Below are positions 54,612-63,667 of a stretch of DNA of 64,000 nt, piece after piece; positions within the stretch are counted from its first letter, which is position 1, and the number at the start of each line of letters is the position of its first letter. The DNA is taken from positions 62,001 to 126,000 of the forward strand of contig NZ_QUCY01000001.1 in assembly GCF_003474385.1 (NCBI RefSeq), in the 5' to 3' direction. The notes beneath the pieces are model-generated. The model did not search any database. It was not told the DNA's origin and was given only the letters and a program-made list of their open reading frames with translations. The stretch is from Senegalimassilia sp003474385. GTDB lineage: Bacteria > Actinomycetota > Coriobacteriia > Coriobacteriales > Eggerthellaceae. Made by a program: the position numbers and the translations under genes.

Positions 54612-55333
54612 CCACGTTTTCCGATATCCCCGAGCGCGACCGCGTCATCGTCGCCCTGGACTGCGACATCGAGGAGGCCTTCGAGCTGGCCGACAAGCTG
54701 CAGGGCAAGGCCACGTGGATGAAGATCGGCATGACGCTGTTCTACGCCAACGGCCCTGCGGTGGTGTATGCGCTGAAGGAGCGCGGCTTCAAGGTGTTTT
54801 TGGACCTTAAGTTCCACGATATCCCGCACCAGGTCGAGGGCGCGGCGTATTCGGCTGCCGCTAGCGGCGCGGATATGATGACGATGCACACCATCGGCGG
54901 CGTTGCCATGATGAGCGCGGCGCAAAAGGGCGCCGAGCGCGCCGCGGCCGAATACGGCTTCGACGTGCCCATCACCTTGGGCATCACCGTGCTCACCTCC
55001 ATGAGCCAGGCGGCCCTGGCCGACACCGGCGTCACCCGTCCCATGTCCGAGCAGGTCAACGTGCTCGCCGAGCAGGCCAAGCGCTCCGGCATCTCCGGCG
55101 TTGTGGCATCCCCGCAGGAGGCCGCCATGCTTCGCGAGGTGCTCGGCCCAGAGGGCTATATCGTCACGCCGGGCGTGCGTCCCGCCGGCAGCGCCCTGGG
55201 CGATCAGTCCCGTGTCGCCACGCCCAAGCAGGCCTTCGAAAACGGCGCATCGCACATCGTCATCGGCCGCCCCATCACGCAGGCCGTCGATCCGGCTGCC
55301 GCCTTCGACGCCATCGTGGCCGAGCTGGACTAG
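54605..55333 (+). CDS. pyrF: Orotidine 5'-phosphate decarboxylase
   Basis: A 242-residue barrel enzyme, the last step to UMP. The catalytic block DLKFHDIP is present, preceded by VALDCD and followed by TPGVRP and VIGRPIT. ATG 54605 overlaps the pyrD stop; the frame upstream is not conserved. pyrE, which supplies its substrate, is not in the window. Confidence 0.95.
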   Translation: MLTTFSDIPERDRVIVALDCDIEEAFELADKLQGKATWMKIGMTLFYANGPAVVYALKERGFKVFLDLKFHDIPHQVEGAAYSAAASGADMMTMHTIGGVAMMSAAQKGAERAAAEYGFDVPITLGITVLTSMSQAALADTGVTRPMSEQVNVLAEQAKRSGISGVVASPQEAAMLREVLGPEGYIVTPGVRPAGSALGDQSRVATPKQAFENGASHIVIGRPITQAVDPAAAFDAIVAELD

Positions 55334-55484
55334 TGGGAATTTCGCGCGTTCGTGGCATAGCTGGCATCGTTCGTGCATAATGTGTTGTCGCTGAATAAGG
55401 GCGTCTTTGCGTTGGATTCGGAAGAATCCCAGGTGCAGAGCCATTTTTCTGCGAAAACTTTTTTGTGATTTGGGTAACTGGTTG

Positions 55485-55512
55485 TTGTCGATGTCAGTTG
55501 ACGTGCTAGTAT
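55485..55512 (+). promoter_or_regulatory. Promoter of mihF
   Basis: TTGTCG (55485-55490) and TAGTAT (55507-55512), spacer 16, ahead of an AT-richer stretch than usual here. Confidence 0.45.
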
Positions 55513-55548
55513 CACGACAACGCTTGATTTACACGAAGGAGATTACTG

Positions 55549-55857
55549 ATGGCTATTCCCCAACTCAGCCCTGAAGATCGTCAGGCGGCCCTTGAAAAGG
55601 CAAAGGCTGCTCGCATCAAGCGCGCGCAGGTCCGCGATGATCTCAAGGCCGGCAAGCTCACGCTTGCACAGGTGGTCGACATGAAAGACGACCCGGTCAT
55701 CGGCCGCATGAAGGTCTCCACGCTCATCGAAACCCTTCCCGGCTACGGCAAGGCAAAGGCCGAGAAGGTCATGAAGGAGCTGCAGATCGCTGAAAGCCGC
55801 CGCCTGCGCGGTCTTGGCGAGCGTCAGCAGGTCGCGCTCCTCGAGCGTCTGGGCTAG
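55549..55857 (+). CDS. mihF: Actinobacterial integration host factor (mIHF)
   Basis: A 102-residue nucleoid protein of the mIHF type, distinct from the IHF/HU fold. The conserved KAGKLTLAQVVDM and TLIETLPGYGKAKAEKVM (a helix-two-turn-helix) are present. It bends DNA and is essential in mycobacteria. AAGGAG stands 8 bases before the ATG. The order mihF-gmk-rpoZ is typical of Actinomycetota and is strong evidence for the phylum. Confidence 0.92.
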   Translation: MAIPQLSPEDRQAALEKAKAARIKRAQVRDDLKAGKLTLAQVVDMKDDPVIGRMKVSTLIETLPGYGKAKAEKVMKELQIAESRRLRGLGERQQVALLERLG

Positions 55858-55860
55858 GCA

Positions 55861-56433
55861 GTGCGTCGCGGCAATCTGTTCGTCATCTCCGGGCCATCAG
55901 GTGCTGGCAAAGGCACGCTGGTGGCCCGACTTGTGCAGGCGGTTCCCGATGCGTGGGTCTCGGTTTCGGCAACCACGCGCAGCCCCCGTGCAGGCGAGGT
56001 CGACGGCGTTCATTATCAGTTCAAAACCAAGGAGCAGTTCCAGCAGCTCATCGATTCCGATGGCCTGCTCGAATGGGCGGTGTACGGATCCAACCATTAC
56101 GGCACGCCCAAGGCAAGCGTCCAGGAGCACATGGCGGCCGGCCAGCAGGTCATCCTTGAGATCGATGTGCAGGGGGCGTTCCAGATCAGGGAGAAGGTGC
56201 CCGAGGCGCACCTGATCTTCATCGAGCCGCCTTCCATGGAGGTGCTCGAGCAGCGCCTTCGTGGTCGCGATACCGAAACCGAGGAAGTCATCCAGCAGCG
56301 TCTTGCGGCTGCTAGGGTGGAGCTTTCCCGTAAAATGGAGTATGATATACAGCTTGTGAACGATAATCTTGACGAAGCTGTTTCGCAGCTCGTCTCATAC
56401 GTGAACGAACAAGCCGAGAAAACGCGAGGTTAA
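55861..56433 (+). CDS. gmk: Guanylate kinase
   Basis: A 190-residue kinase making GDP from GMP. The P-loop GPSGAGKGT is at residues 11-19, and the GMP-binding block is TTRSPRAGEVDGVHY. GTG 55861 lies three bases after the mihF stop and gives the normal N-terminus. rpoZ follows after 7 bases. Confidence 0.95.
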   Translation: MRRGNLFVISGPSGAGKGTLVARLVQAVPDAWVSVSATTRSPRAGEVDGVHYQFKTKEQFQQLIDSDGLLEWAVYGSNHYGTPKASVQEHMAAGQQVILEIDVQGAFQIREKVPEAHLIFIEPPSMEVLEQRLRGRDTETEEVIQQRLAAARVELSRKMEYDIQLVNDNLDEAVSQLVSYVNEQAEKTRG

Positions 56434-56440
56434 CTACCCT

Positions 56441-56701
56441 ATGAGCATCATCGAACCCAGGATCACCGACCTTCTGGACGCAACCGATAACGACCGTTTC
56501 CTGCTGTGCGCCCTGGCATCCAAGCGCGCCCATGACATCAACGATATGATGCGCGGCCAGCGCGATCGCGCCATCCAGTTGCAAACCGCTGTCGAAATCG
56601 CCAAAGCCGCAGACAAGAAGCCGCTTTCCATGGCCTTCTCCGAAATCGCCCGCGGCGACGTTTCCTACGATCCGGAAACTATCGACGCCGAAAACCACTA
56701 A
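56441..56701 (+). CDS. rpoZ: RNA polymerase omega subunit
   Basis: An 86-residue omega subunit: ITDLLDATDNDRFLLCALASKRAHDIN is the conserved N-terminal helix region and KKPLSMAFSEIARG the second block. Omega aids assembly of the beta' chain. It ends the mihF-gmk-rpoZ group. Confidence 0.92.
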   Translation: MSIIEPRITDLLDATDNDRFLLCALASKRAHDINDMMRGQRDRAIQLQTAVEIAKAADKKPLSMAFSEIARGDVSYDPETIDAENH

Positions 56702-56874
56702 ACCTTATCTACGCCAAGCAGTTTCCGTTTGACGTGTGAACCCTCTGGCGTCCTGCGCCTGCCTATGCTGAGCATTTGCTGCGTTGCTTGCGTTGTAAAT
56801 GAGGTTAGGGCTTGCAGGACGACAGGGGGTTTGTTCCGTTTACCCGCTTAACGAATTGTTCGAAGGGCTGTTCT

Positions 56875-58092
56875 ATGACCGAATTCCAGCGCATTTGCCT
56901 GGTCCATTACCACGAAATCGGGCTGAAGGGGCACAATCGCTCCACGTTCGAGATGCGCCTGCTCAAAAACCTTGAGGCGTTGCTTTCCGATTTCGACGTG
57001 GTCACCATCCATCGAATCTCCGGTCGCCTGTGCGTGTTTTTGCGCGAGGGCACCGATTGGGAGACCGAGAAGCACTGCGCCGACTTCATCCGCAAGGTGC
57101 CCGGCGTTGCCCGCGTATCCTCCGGCTACAAGTGCGAACGCGATCTGGCGCAAATGGAGCAAGCTGCGCTGGCGGCCATGGCCGATGTCGACGACTTCAC
57201 CAGCTTCAAGGTGCAGGCTCGTCGCAACCATACCGATTTCGAGGTCGGTTCCATGGATATGAACCGCATCATCGGCGCCGCGCTGTGCGAGGCACATCCC
57301 GAAAAACAGGTTCAGATGAAGAATCCCGATGTGGTGGTAGGCGTCGAAGTGGTGCAGAATGCCGCTTACGTGTACGCGCGCAGCGTGCGCGGCGTCGGCG
57401 GCCTTCCGGTTGGAAGCTCGGGCAAGGTGGCCTGCCTTCTGTCCAGCGGCATCGACTCGCCGGTTGCCACATGGCGCATGGCGCGCCGCGGCGCCGTTTG
57501 CATTGGCGTGCATTTCTCCGGCCGCCCGCAAACCAGCGACACCAGCGAGTATCTGGTCGACGACATCGCGCATGTGCTTGAGAGGACCGGGTGCATCGGC
57601 CGCGTGTATGTCGTACCGTTCGGCGATTACCAGCGCGAGATCTCGCTGACGGTGCCCCCTCAGCTGCGCGTCATCATGTATCGCCGCCTTATGTTCGAGG
57701 TTGCGCAGGAGATTGCCCGTCGGGAAGGGGCGAAGGCCCTGGTAACCGGTGAATCGCTCGGCCAGGTGGCCTCGCAAACCCTGGATAACATCCGCTGCAC
57801 CGATGCGGCCGTGGATATGCCAGTGTTCCGTCCCCTCATCGGCACCGACAAGCTTGAGATCATCGATATGGCCCAGCAGGTCGGCACCTTCGAGATCTCG
57901 TCTCAGGATGCCCCCGATTGCTGCACGTTGTTCATGCCGCGCAATCCTGAGACGCATGCGCAGCTCGAGGATGTGCTCGAGGCCGAATCGGCGCTTCCCG
58001 TCGATCAATGGGTGTCCGAGCTCGCCGACGCCGCGGAGCCGCACGACTACAAGTGCCCGGGCTATAAGAAGAAAAAGCCGCGCAAGGAATAG
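56875..58092 (+). CDS. thiI: tRNA 4-thiouridine synthase (ThiI)
   Basis: A 405-residue enzyme with a ferredoxin-like/THUMP N-terminus and a PP-loop ATPase (LLSSGIDSPVATWRM). It inserts sulfur at U8 of tRNA, with a persulfide from a cysteine desulfurase. The extra rhodanese domain of E. coli ThiI is missing, as in most Gram-positive forms. ATG 56875 has GAAGGG upstream; the frame further up is not conserved. The C-terminus is Lys-rich. Confidence 0.92.
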   Translation: MTEFQRICLVHYHEIGLKGHNRSTFEMRLLKNLEALLSDFDVVTIHRISGRLCVFLREGTDWETEKHCADFIRKVPGVARVSSGYKCERDLAQMEQAALAAMADVDDFTSFKVQARRNHTDFEVGSMDMNRIIGAALCEAHPEKQVQMKNPDVVVGVEVVQNAAYVYARSVRGVGGLPVGSSGKVACLLSSGIDSPVATWRMARRGAVCIGVHFSGRPQTSDTSEYLVDDIAHVLERTGCIGRVYVVPFGDYQREISLTVPPQLRVIMYRRLMFEVAQEIARREGAKALVTGESLGQVASQTLDNIRCTDAAVDMPVFRPLIGTDKLEIIDMAQQVGTFEISSQDAPDCCTLFMPRNPETHAQLEDVLEAESALPVDQWVSELADAAEPHDYKCPGYKKKKPRKE

Positions 58093-58513
58093 CGTTTCCG
58101 GCGAATATCGCGCTGGGTTGGAGCCCTCATCTCGGGCGCAACATGAGATTCGAATGAGAAGGCCGCGCTTTTGCGCGGCCTTCTTGCGTGTTCGGCCATA
58201 CGCAAGCAAGGCTCCGCATGTTGTGCAGTCATCGAATGCGATGAAAGGTGCGTGTCGAGTGGAGCCGATTTGCAAGAGTCGATAAGTCATTCGAACTCGT
58301 TTGCCGTTGGCTTTTGACGCAAGGAAAGGTTTCTTGACGACGCTTCGAGATGCTCTCGAGCTTTCAACGACATTTCGTGGTGTTTGGAAGACGCGCGTTC
58401 CAGATTGCTTTCTACTCATCCTGCAAGGTTTATGCGACTAGTACCGTCCTTTTCGACAAGGGTTCTGCAAGATGACGGAGCTATGCTTTCCGAAATCAAG
58501 GAAAGGGGCTCTT
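58093..58513. other. Spacer between thiI and comEA
   Basis: A 421-base gap. Besides the thiI terminator, I see a weak palindrome (around 58350-58367) and no convincing promoter or small gene. Confidence 0.5.
58158..58187 (+). terminator. Terminator of thiI
   Basis: A perfect 11-bp stem GAAGGCCGCGC and complement with a TTTT loop, then TTG. Confidence 0.8.
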
Positions 58514-59194
58514 ATGGATTTCGTCCGGTACGCCGATTCGGTTCGCGCCAAGCTGCATATGGGCGGGGCACGCCTTCCCGTTGTGATCGGCATCACGGCT
58601 GTTGCGATTTGCGTTTTGGTTGCAGGCGGTGTGGGCCTGGCTTCGGTTGTCGCGCCGGATTCCGCCTTCACCGTGGAGAAGGCCGACGCTTCGGATGGCG
58701 AATCGGGGCAGGCGGATCCTGTGCAAAGCAAGAACGCTTCTCTGCTTGTGCATGTTGGAGGGTCGGTTGCTGATCCCGGGCTTTATGAGCTTGCCGGCGA
58801 TGCGCGGGTGCAGCAGGCCATCGATGCGGCAGGCGGTTTTGCCGAGGACGCTGCCATCGATGCGCTCAACCTTGCCCGTCAGGTACAGGATGGGGAACAG
58901 ATCATCGTTCCCAGTATGCAACAAGCTACTGACTCCGGGACGCCTGTTCCGGCGGATTCCGGTGCGTCTGCGGTGTCATCGGGTGGTGCTGTCGCACATG
59001 GGAAGGTCGACATCAACACGGCAACGGTCGATCAGCTGCAGCAGCTCAACGGAGTGGGCCCAGCATTAGCGCAGCGCATCATTGCGGATCGGCAAGCCAA
59101 CGGCCCGTTTAAAACCGTTGAGGACCTTAAGCGGGTATCCGGGATCGGAGACAAGAAGTTCGCATCGTTGGCGGATTCGATTTGCGTCGGGTAA
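58514..59194 (+). CDS. comEA: ComEA-like DNA uptake protein
   Basis: A 226-residue protein with one N-terminal membrane anchor (about residues 20-44), a SLBB domain (VHVGGSVADPGLYEL), a Ser/Thr/Ala-rich linker and a C-terminal helix-hairpin-helix pair (VDINTATVDQLQQLNGVGPALAQRI). ComEA binds double-stranded DNA outside the membrane and passes it to ComEC. ATG 58514 follows GGAAAGGGG; an upstream ATG (58472) is less likely. comEC overlaps its end. Confidence 0.88.
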   Translation: MDFVRYADSVRAKLHMGGARLPVVIGITAVAICVLVAGGVGLASVVAPDSAFTVEKADASDGESGQADPVQSKNASLLVHVGGSVADPGLYELAGDARVQQAIDAAGGFAEDAAIDALNLARQVQDGEQIIVPSMQQATDSGTPVPADSGASAVSSGGAVAHGKVDINTATVDQLQQLNGVGPALAQRIIADRQANGPFKTVEDLKRVSGIGDKKFASLADSICVG

Positions 59195-61584
59195 GCGCCG
59201 CGCAAAGCGAGTTGCTTCGGGATTCATTCGTTCCCGACGGCCGGGCCGTTGAGGACGAGGTCTCGTTCCCCTCGCGCCCTGCGATTCCTCCTGTGCTGGC
59301 ATTTGCGTTAGGCGTTTGGGCGGGCTGCGTTGCCGCTTTGCTGTTTGCGCGTTCGCTTTCGGTTGTCGTGTGTGCTGCGTTATGTGCGGGTGAGCTTGTC
59401 GTGTGCATATGCTGCCTCTGCCTGCTTTGGCGCCGCCGAACGCACCTTCTTGCGTTGGCGCTTGTGGTGGGCTTGTTGTGCGGCGGTGTTTTAGGCTTCG
59501 CGCAAGGAGCGCTACTTCATCAAACTCAACAGGTGGCTATCGGGTCGCAGGGCCTGCTGCGTATCACCGCGTTGTCGGATGGTATGCAAGGCGAATTCGG
59601 CGTTTCCTGTACAGCTCGAGTGCAGGCGGAGGGGTCTGACCGATCGTTCACGGCGAAAATCTCCTTTCCCTACGACTGCGCTCTGCCTATGTATGGCCAG
59701 CGGTTTACCGGCTACGGCACGATATCGGAACTTTCGGAAGATCGCGCACCGTGGGGTTGGCAACGCGGCATCGTCGCAAACGTCAAATTGAGAACCTGCG
59801 AACGTGTTGAACTTCGGGGTCCGGGTGCTGCACTCCTATCGTTTCGGGAGCGCGCCGTGCGGGCGCTTACGGAGCCGCTACGTGGCGATATGGGCCTTGC
59901 AGCCGCTATCTCCTGCGGATGGAGGGCTGGTTTGTCAGAGTCGGTATACCGGCAATTCCAGGTCAGCGGGCTTGCGCATGTGGTTGCGGTCTCCGGTGCG
60001 CATCTCTCCATCGTAGCAGCGCTCATGGCCTCGATACTTGGCGCGTTGCGCGTTCCCAAGCCGATTTCGGTAGCTGCTCAAATCATGTTGCTCGCGGCAT
60101 ACCTGGCGCTTACCGCTATGCCGGCTTCCGCCATTCGAGCTACGCTTATGACATTAGCCGGAATGACGTCGTGGACGGCTCGACGCCGGGCCTCCTCGTT
60201 ATCCGCGCTTGGGTGCTGCATCGCCGTTATGATCGCCCTTGATGCCCAGGCGGCGTTATCGTCCTCGTTTGCGCTGTCGGTTTTAGCCACGCTTGGGATC
60301 GTCGTGTTCGGCGGTTTGGCTAACTCGTGGTTGAAGGCTTGCTTGGGATGGTTGCCAGCTTTTGTCCGCGAGGCGTTGGCGTTGACGTTCGCCTCGTCGG
60401 TGCTTGCGACGCCGTTTTCGGCGGCCTTGTTCAGCCAGCTTCCTTTAGCGGCTCCGGTTGCCAACATCGCCATCGCGCCGCTGTTCGGCCCGGTATGCGC
60501 AGCCGGCATCATAGGAGCGGTCGTATGTGCGATGGTTCCGGTGCCTGGCGTCGTCGCTTCCATTGCATGCGGAAGCGCGTCGTTGCTATTGAAGGTGGTC
60601 CAGGCATGCGCATCGATTCCCTACGCGAGCATCCCGATCGTTGCCCCGGCTTTCGCTGCGTTGCTAGCAGGTTTCGTGTTGGCCTGCGTGCTATGGCTGT
60701 GGTGGCCAAAGCCGGATTCTCGTTCGGCGTATCGGTTGCTGTCGGTAACCGGCATCGCCTGCGCGATTATGTTCGCCCTGTTGAAAGCGTCGAGTTCGTA
60801 CGGAGGATGCGAGATCGTCGCGCTTGATGTCGGGCAAGGCGATGCCATTCTTATCCGTAGCGGCAAGCATTCGGTGCTAGTGGACACAGGCAATCAAGAC
60901 GCCTTGCTCCGTCAAGCGTTGGCGCGGCATCATATCGCCCGTCTTGATGCCCTTATCGTCACGCACCCCGACGATGATCACATGGGATCGCTGGCGTCGC
61001 TTGATGGCGTGGTACAGGTCGATCGCGTTCTCCTTGCTCGCGATGGCCTTGCATGCTCGTGCGCATCATGCGCTAAGCTTCGGCAGCATGCGGAAACGCT
61101 GGTGGGAAAGGAGCGGGTCGAGGGTTTGTCTCAAGGGGACAAGTTTCGGCTCGGTGCCTTTGAATTCACCTGCGTGTGGCCGGTTGCGTTTCAAGACGAA
61201 GGCGGCAATGGGGACAGCCTCTGCTTTACCGTGGATGCCGATATCGATGGAGACGGCAATCGTGAATGGCGCAGCTTGCTGGTGGGGGATGCCGAGCATG
61301 AGGAGGTCTCGCAGATGCTGTCCGCCGGGTTGATCGACGGGGTCGACGTGTACAAGGTAGGCCATCATGGATCGAAAAACGCGCTGACGCAAGATCAGGC
61401 AGCTGCGCTGTCGCCGCAGGTTTCCCTCTGCTCGGTGGGGGCAAGGAACCGCTACGGGCATCCTGCCGCATCAACGGTAGAGTCCCTTGAACGTGCGGGA
61501 AGTGCGGTAATGCGCACCGACGAGCACGGGGATGTGGCATGCAGATTCGCTAAGGACCATATCAGCGTGGAAACGCTGCGGTAG
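59182..61584 (+). CDS. comEC: ComEC/Rec2 DNA channel protein
   Basis: An 800-residue polytopic protein: a short soluble N-terminal part, a competence domain with AVSGAHLSIVAALM and about ten hydrophobic segments, and a C-terminal metallo-beta-lactamase domain (VTHPDDDHMGSL, KVGHHGSKNALT). ComEC is the transmembrane DNA channel in transformation, and the C-terminal domain may degrade one strand. TTG 59182 overlaps comEA by 13 bases; the exact start is uncertain. Other competence genes are not in the window. Confidence 0.88.
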   Translation: MRRVSAAQSELLRDSFVPDGRAVEDEVSFPSRPAIPPVLAFALGVWAGCVAALLFARSLSVVVCAALCAGELVVCICCLCLLWRRRTHLLALALVVGLLCGGVLGFAQGALLHQTQQVAIGSQGLLRITALSDGMQGEFGVSCTARVQAEGSDRSFTAKISFPYDCALPMYGQRFTGYGTISELSEDRAPWGWQRGIVANVKLRTCERVELRGPGAALLSFRERAVRALTEPLRGDMGLAAAISCGWRAGLSESVYRQFQVSGLAHVVAVSGAHLSIVAALMASILGALRVPKPISVAAQIMLLAAYLALTAMPASAIRATLMTLAGMTSWTARRRASSLSALGCCIAVMIALDAQAALSSSFALSVLATLGIVVFGGLANSWLKACLGWLPAFVREALALTFASSVLATPFSAALFSQLPLAAPVANIAIAPLFGPVCAAGIIGAVVCAMVPVPGVVASIACGSASLLLKVVQACASIPYASIPIVAPAFAALLAGFVLACVLWLWWPKPDSRSAYRLLSVTGIACAIMFALLKASSSYGGCEIVALDVGQGDAILIRSGKHSVLVDTGNQDALLRQALARHHIARLDALIVTHPDDDHMGSLASLDGVVQVDRVLLARDGLACSCASCAKLRQHAETLVGKERVEGLSQGDKFRLGAFEFTCVWPVAFQDEGGNGDSLCFTVDADIDGDGNREWRSLLVGDAEHEEVSQMLSAGLIDGVDVYKVGHHGSKNALTQDQAAALSPQVSLCSVGARNRYGHPAASTVESLERAGSAVMRTDEHGDVACRFAKDHISVETLR

Positions 61585-61587
61585 AAT
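61582..61587 (+). promoter_or_regulatory. -10 box of holA
   Basis: TAGAAT lies exactly 6 bases before the holA ATG and overlaps the comEC stop, so a transcript from it would be leaderless. Confidence 0.35.
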
Positions 61588-61593
61588 AAGGCT

Positions 61594-62571
61594 ATGACTG
61601 ATTCGAAGAACAACAAATCCCTGCTTCCCGTGTACCTCATCACCGGTGAGGATGCTTTGAAGCGCGATGCCGTTATGAAGCGGCTTCGCACGCGTCTGTC
61701 AAGCATGGGCGATTTATCGTTCAACTCCGATGTGTTCGAAGGGGCTGAATTCACTGGCGACGATGTGGTCAACGCATGCAATACCATTCCGTTTGCATCG
61801 CCCGTCCGCTTGGTGGAGGTCCGCGATGCCGATAAGCTGAAGAAGGCTGATTCGGAACCTATCGTCAGCTATTTGGATGCGCCTTGCGAGACCACCGTGC
61901 TCACCCTCGTCGCCGAGAAGCTTGCGAAGAACACCCGCCTGTACAAAGCGGTCGCCAAGCACGGAAAAACAGCGGTGATCGACTGCGCCCCGCCGAAGGC
62001 TCGCGACCTGCCTAAACTGGTGCGCTCCATGGCGGTTGGCCACGGGGTCACGTTTTCGGAAGGTGCCGCCATCGCTCTTGTGAACCTGGTGGGCGAGGAT
62101 ACCGTTCATCTTGATGCCGAAATCAAGAAGGTTGCCCTTGCTCATTCCGGCACCGCGGCGGTCGGGGAGCAAGAGGTGCGATCGCTTGTCAGCCGTACTG
62201 CTGAGGTCAAGCCCTGGGAGTTCACAAACGCGTTCGCGGCACGCGACACGGCGAAGTGCCTGCTCGACCTGCAGCGCATGAAGTCGGTATCGCCCCATGC
62301 GCTGCTCCCCATGTGCGTCACGCGCATCCGCGAGCTCATGTGCGCGCAAAGCCTTGCCGCCCGCGGGCAGGGGCGAGGGATAGCCGCCGCGCTCAAGCAG
62401 CCCGACTGGCGTGTGAAAAACCATGCGGCATGGGCGCGGAAGTACACTCCGCAGGAGTTGCGGCAAGCGCTTATCACCGCTCGCGATACCGAGCAAGCTA
62501 TGAAAAGCGGCGCCGACCCTGATGCGGCATTCCGCGAGTGGGTGGTGAACGTCACCGCGAAGCGGGGGTAG
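61594..62571 (+). CDS. holA: DNA polymerase III delta subunit
   Basis: A 325-residue clamp-loader subunit. LLPVYLITGEDALKRDAVM starts the N-terminal AAA-like domain, and the C-terminal helical collar ends with the KSGADPDAAFREWVV helix. It opens the beta clamp. It follows comEC after nine bases, a conserved order in many bacteria. Confidence 0.88.
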   Translation: MTDSKNNKSLLPVYLITGEDALKRDAVMKRLRTRLSSMGDLSFNSDVFEGAEFTGDDVVNACNTIPFASPVRLVEVRDADKLKKADSEPIVSYLDAPCETTVLTLVAEKLAKNTRLYKAVAKHGKTAVIDCAPPKARDLPKLVRSMAVGHGVTFSEGAAIALVNLVGEDTVHLDAEIKKVALAHSGTAAVGEQEVRSLVSRTAEVKPWEFTNAFAARDTAKCLLDLQRMKSVSPHALLPMCVTRIRELMCAQSLAARGQGRGIAAALKQPDWRVKNHAAWARKYTPQELRQALITARDTEQAMKSGADPDAAFREWVVNVTAKRG

Positions 62572-62731
62572 CGGTGCGATTCGAGCCCGTTTTGCGACAT
62601 CGGTTCGTGTTCGAGTGCTTGGTTGGTCGGGTGGGATGTGCGCGTCCGATTCGGCCCCAGCTCGCCCGATCATCGCGTTGGATGCGCGTTTGTGTAAAAG
62701 GCATCAACGTAGGTCGGCGCCTGTTTCATAT

Positions 62732-62767
62732 AAAAAAGAACGGCTCCGGGAATCCGGAGCCGTTCTT
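62732..62767 (-). terminator. Terminator of rpsT
   Basis: On the minus strand a perfect 14-bp stem (AAGAACGGCTCCGG and complement) with a 4-base loop runs into TTTT. Confidence 0.9.
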
Positions 62768-62788
62768 GGTTCACTAGCAGGTGAGATG

Positions 62789-63295
62789 CTATTCAGCAGC
62801 CTCTTCGCCGTCGGCCGCCTCAGCCTCGGCAGCGGCGGCCTCAGCGGCCTCCTTTGCCTTGCGCTCGGCGGCAGCGGCCTCGAGCTTCTGCTGCTCGGCA
62901 ACGCGCTTGGCCTTCTCCTCGGCGGCAGCCTTGTAAGCGGCAGCCTTCTCAGCCTTGCGAGCGGCCTTCTTGGAGCCGGTAGCCTCCTGCTTCTTGGCCT
63001 CGGGCTTCACGTAAGCAGCGCGCACCTCATCGGTGACGATGGTGTTGACGAGCGCCATCACGCCGGACTTGCGGTTTGCGGCCTGATTCTTGTGGATAAC
63101 GCCCTTGGAGACGGCCTTGTCGAGCAGACGGCAAGCGTACAGGCCCTTGGCGTAAGCAGCGGTTGCGTCGCCGGCGGCAACGGCCTCGCGTGCAGCGCGG
63201 ATGGCGGTCTTCAGCTCGGATTTGATGGCGCGGTTGCGCTGGCGGGACTTCTCGTTGGTGATGTTGCGCTTCTTCTGGCTCTTGATGTTTGCCAT
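62789..63295 (-). CDS. rpsT: 30S ribosomal protein S20 with long C-terminal extension
   Basis: The first 87 residues are a normal bS20 (MANIKSQKKRNITNEKSRQR, AAREAVAAGDATAAY, GVIHKNQAANRKSGVM). About 80 more residues follow, almost all Ala, Lys and Glu, forming a probable long charged helix (KKAARKAEKAAAYKAAAEEK) and then an acidic end. Total length is 168, about twice the usual. GAAGGAG precedes the ATG at 63295. It is a single-gene unit with its own terminator. Confidence 0.93.
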   Translation of the reverse strand: MANIKSQKKRNITNEKSRQRNRAIKSELKTAIRAAREAVAAGDATAAYAKGLYACRLLDKAVSKGVIHKNQAANRKSGVMALVNTIVTDEVRAAYVKPEAKKQEATGSKKAARKAEKAAAYKAAAEEKAKRVAEQQKLEAAAAERKAKEAAEAAAAEAEAADGEEAAE

Positions 63296-63667
63296 TGTGA
63301 AACTCCTTCGCTCTAACGTGATTTGCCGGTTTCGGCATGCTATGCGCATTCGGCGCAGCTGCGAAGGGGTAGGTGAGATGCACAGGTGACGGATTGGCAT
63401 ATGGCTTCGAGTGCAAAACGCAAAAGCATTCATATGCGGGAATGGACAGGATTTCCCATTCAGCTAGCCAATCGGCCACCCGGCACCACGATGATCCTTC
63501 ATGCAGCCTTGTCTGCGGATGCCCTGCGAATATTGCAGGAGCGCGCATATGCCGGATACGCAATGAGTTAGAATAGCCGATATCGCACGGTTTTGCACCT
63601 GTTTATTTGCAGTTGTGCAGAACAATGCACAACTTTATCCGGGATTTCCTCTTGAAGGGGGTTCAAC
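63296..63667. other. Divergent spacer between rpsT and the lipoprotein gene
   Basis: A 372-base gap without a supported gene. It contains the inverted repeat at 63612-63633 and the rpsT promoter region, for which no clear -35/-10 pair could be fixed. Confidence 0.5.
63612..63633. repeat. Inverted repeat before the lipoprotein gene
   Basis: GTTGTGCA and TGCACAAC, perfect 8-base arms around a 6-base centre, 34 bases before the ATG. The size and symmetry suit a dimeric repressor or activator site. Confidence 0.6.

Noticed and set aside
54605..55333. Loss of pyrE from the genome
   Set aside because: pyrE is only missing from this window; it is often located away from the other pyr genes, so nothing can be concluded.
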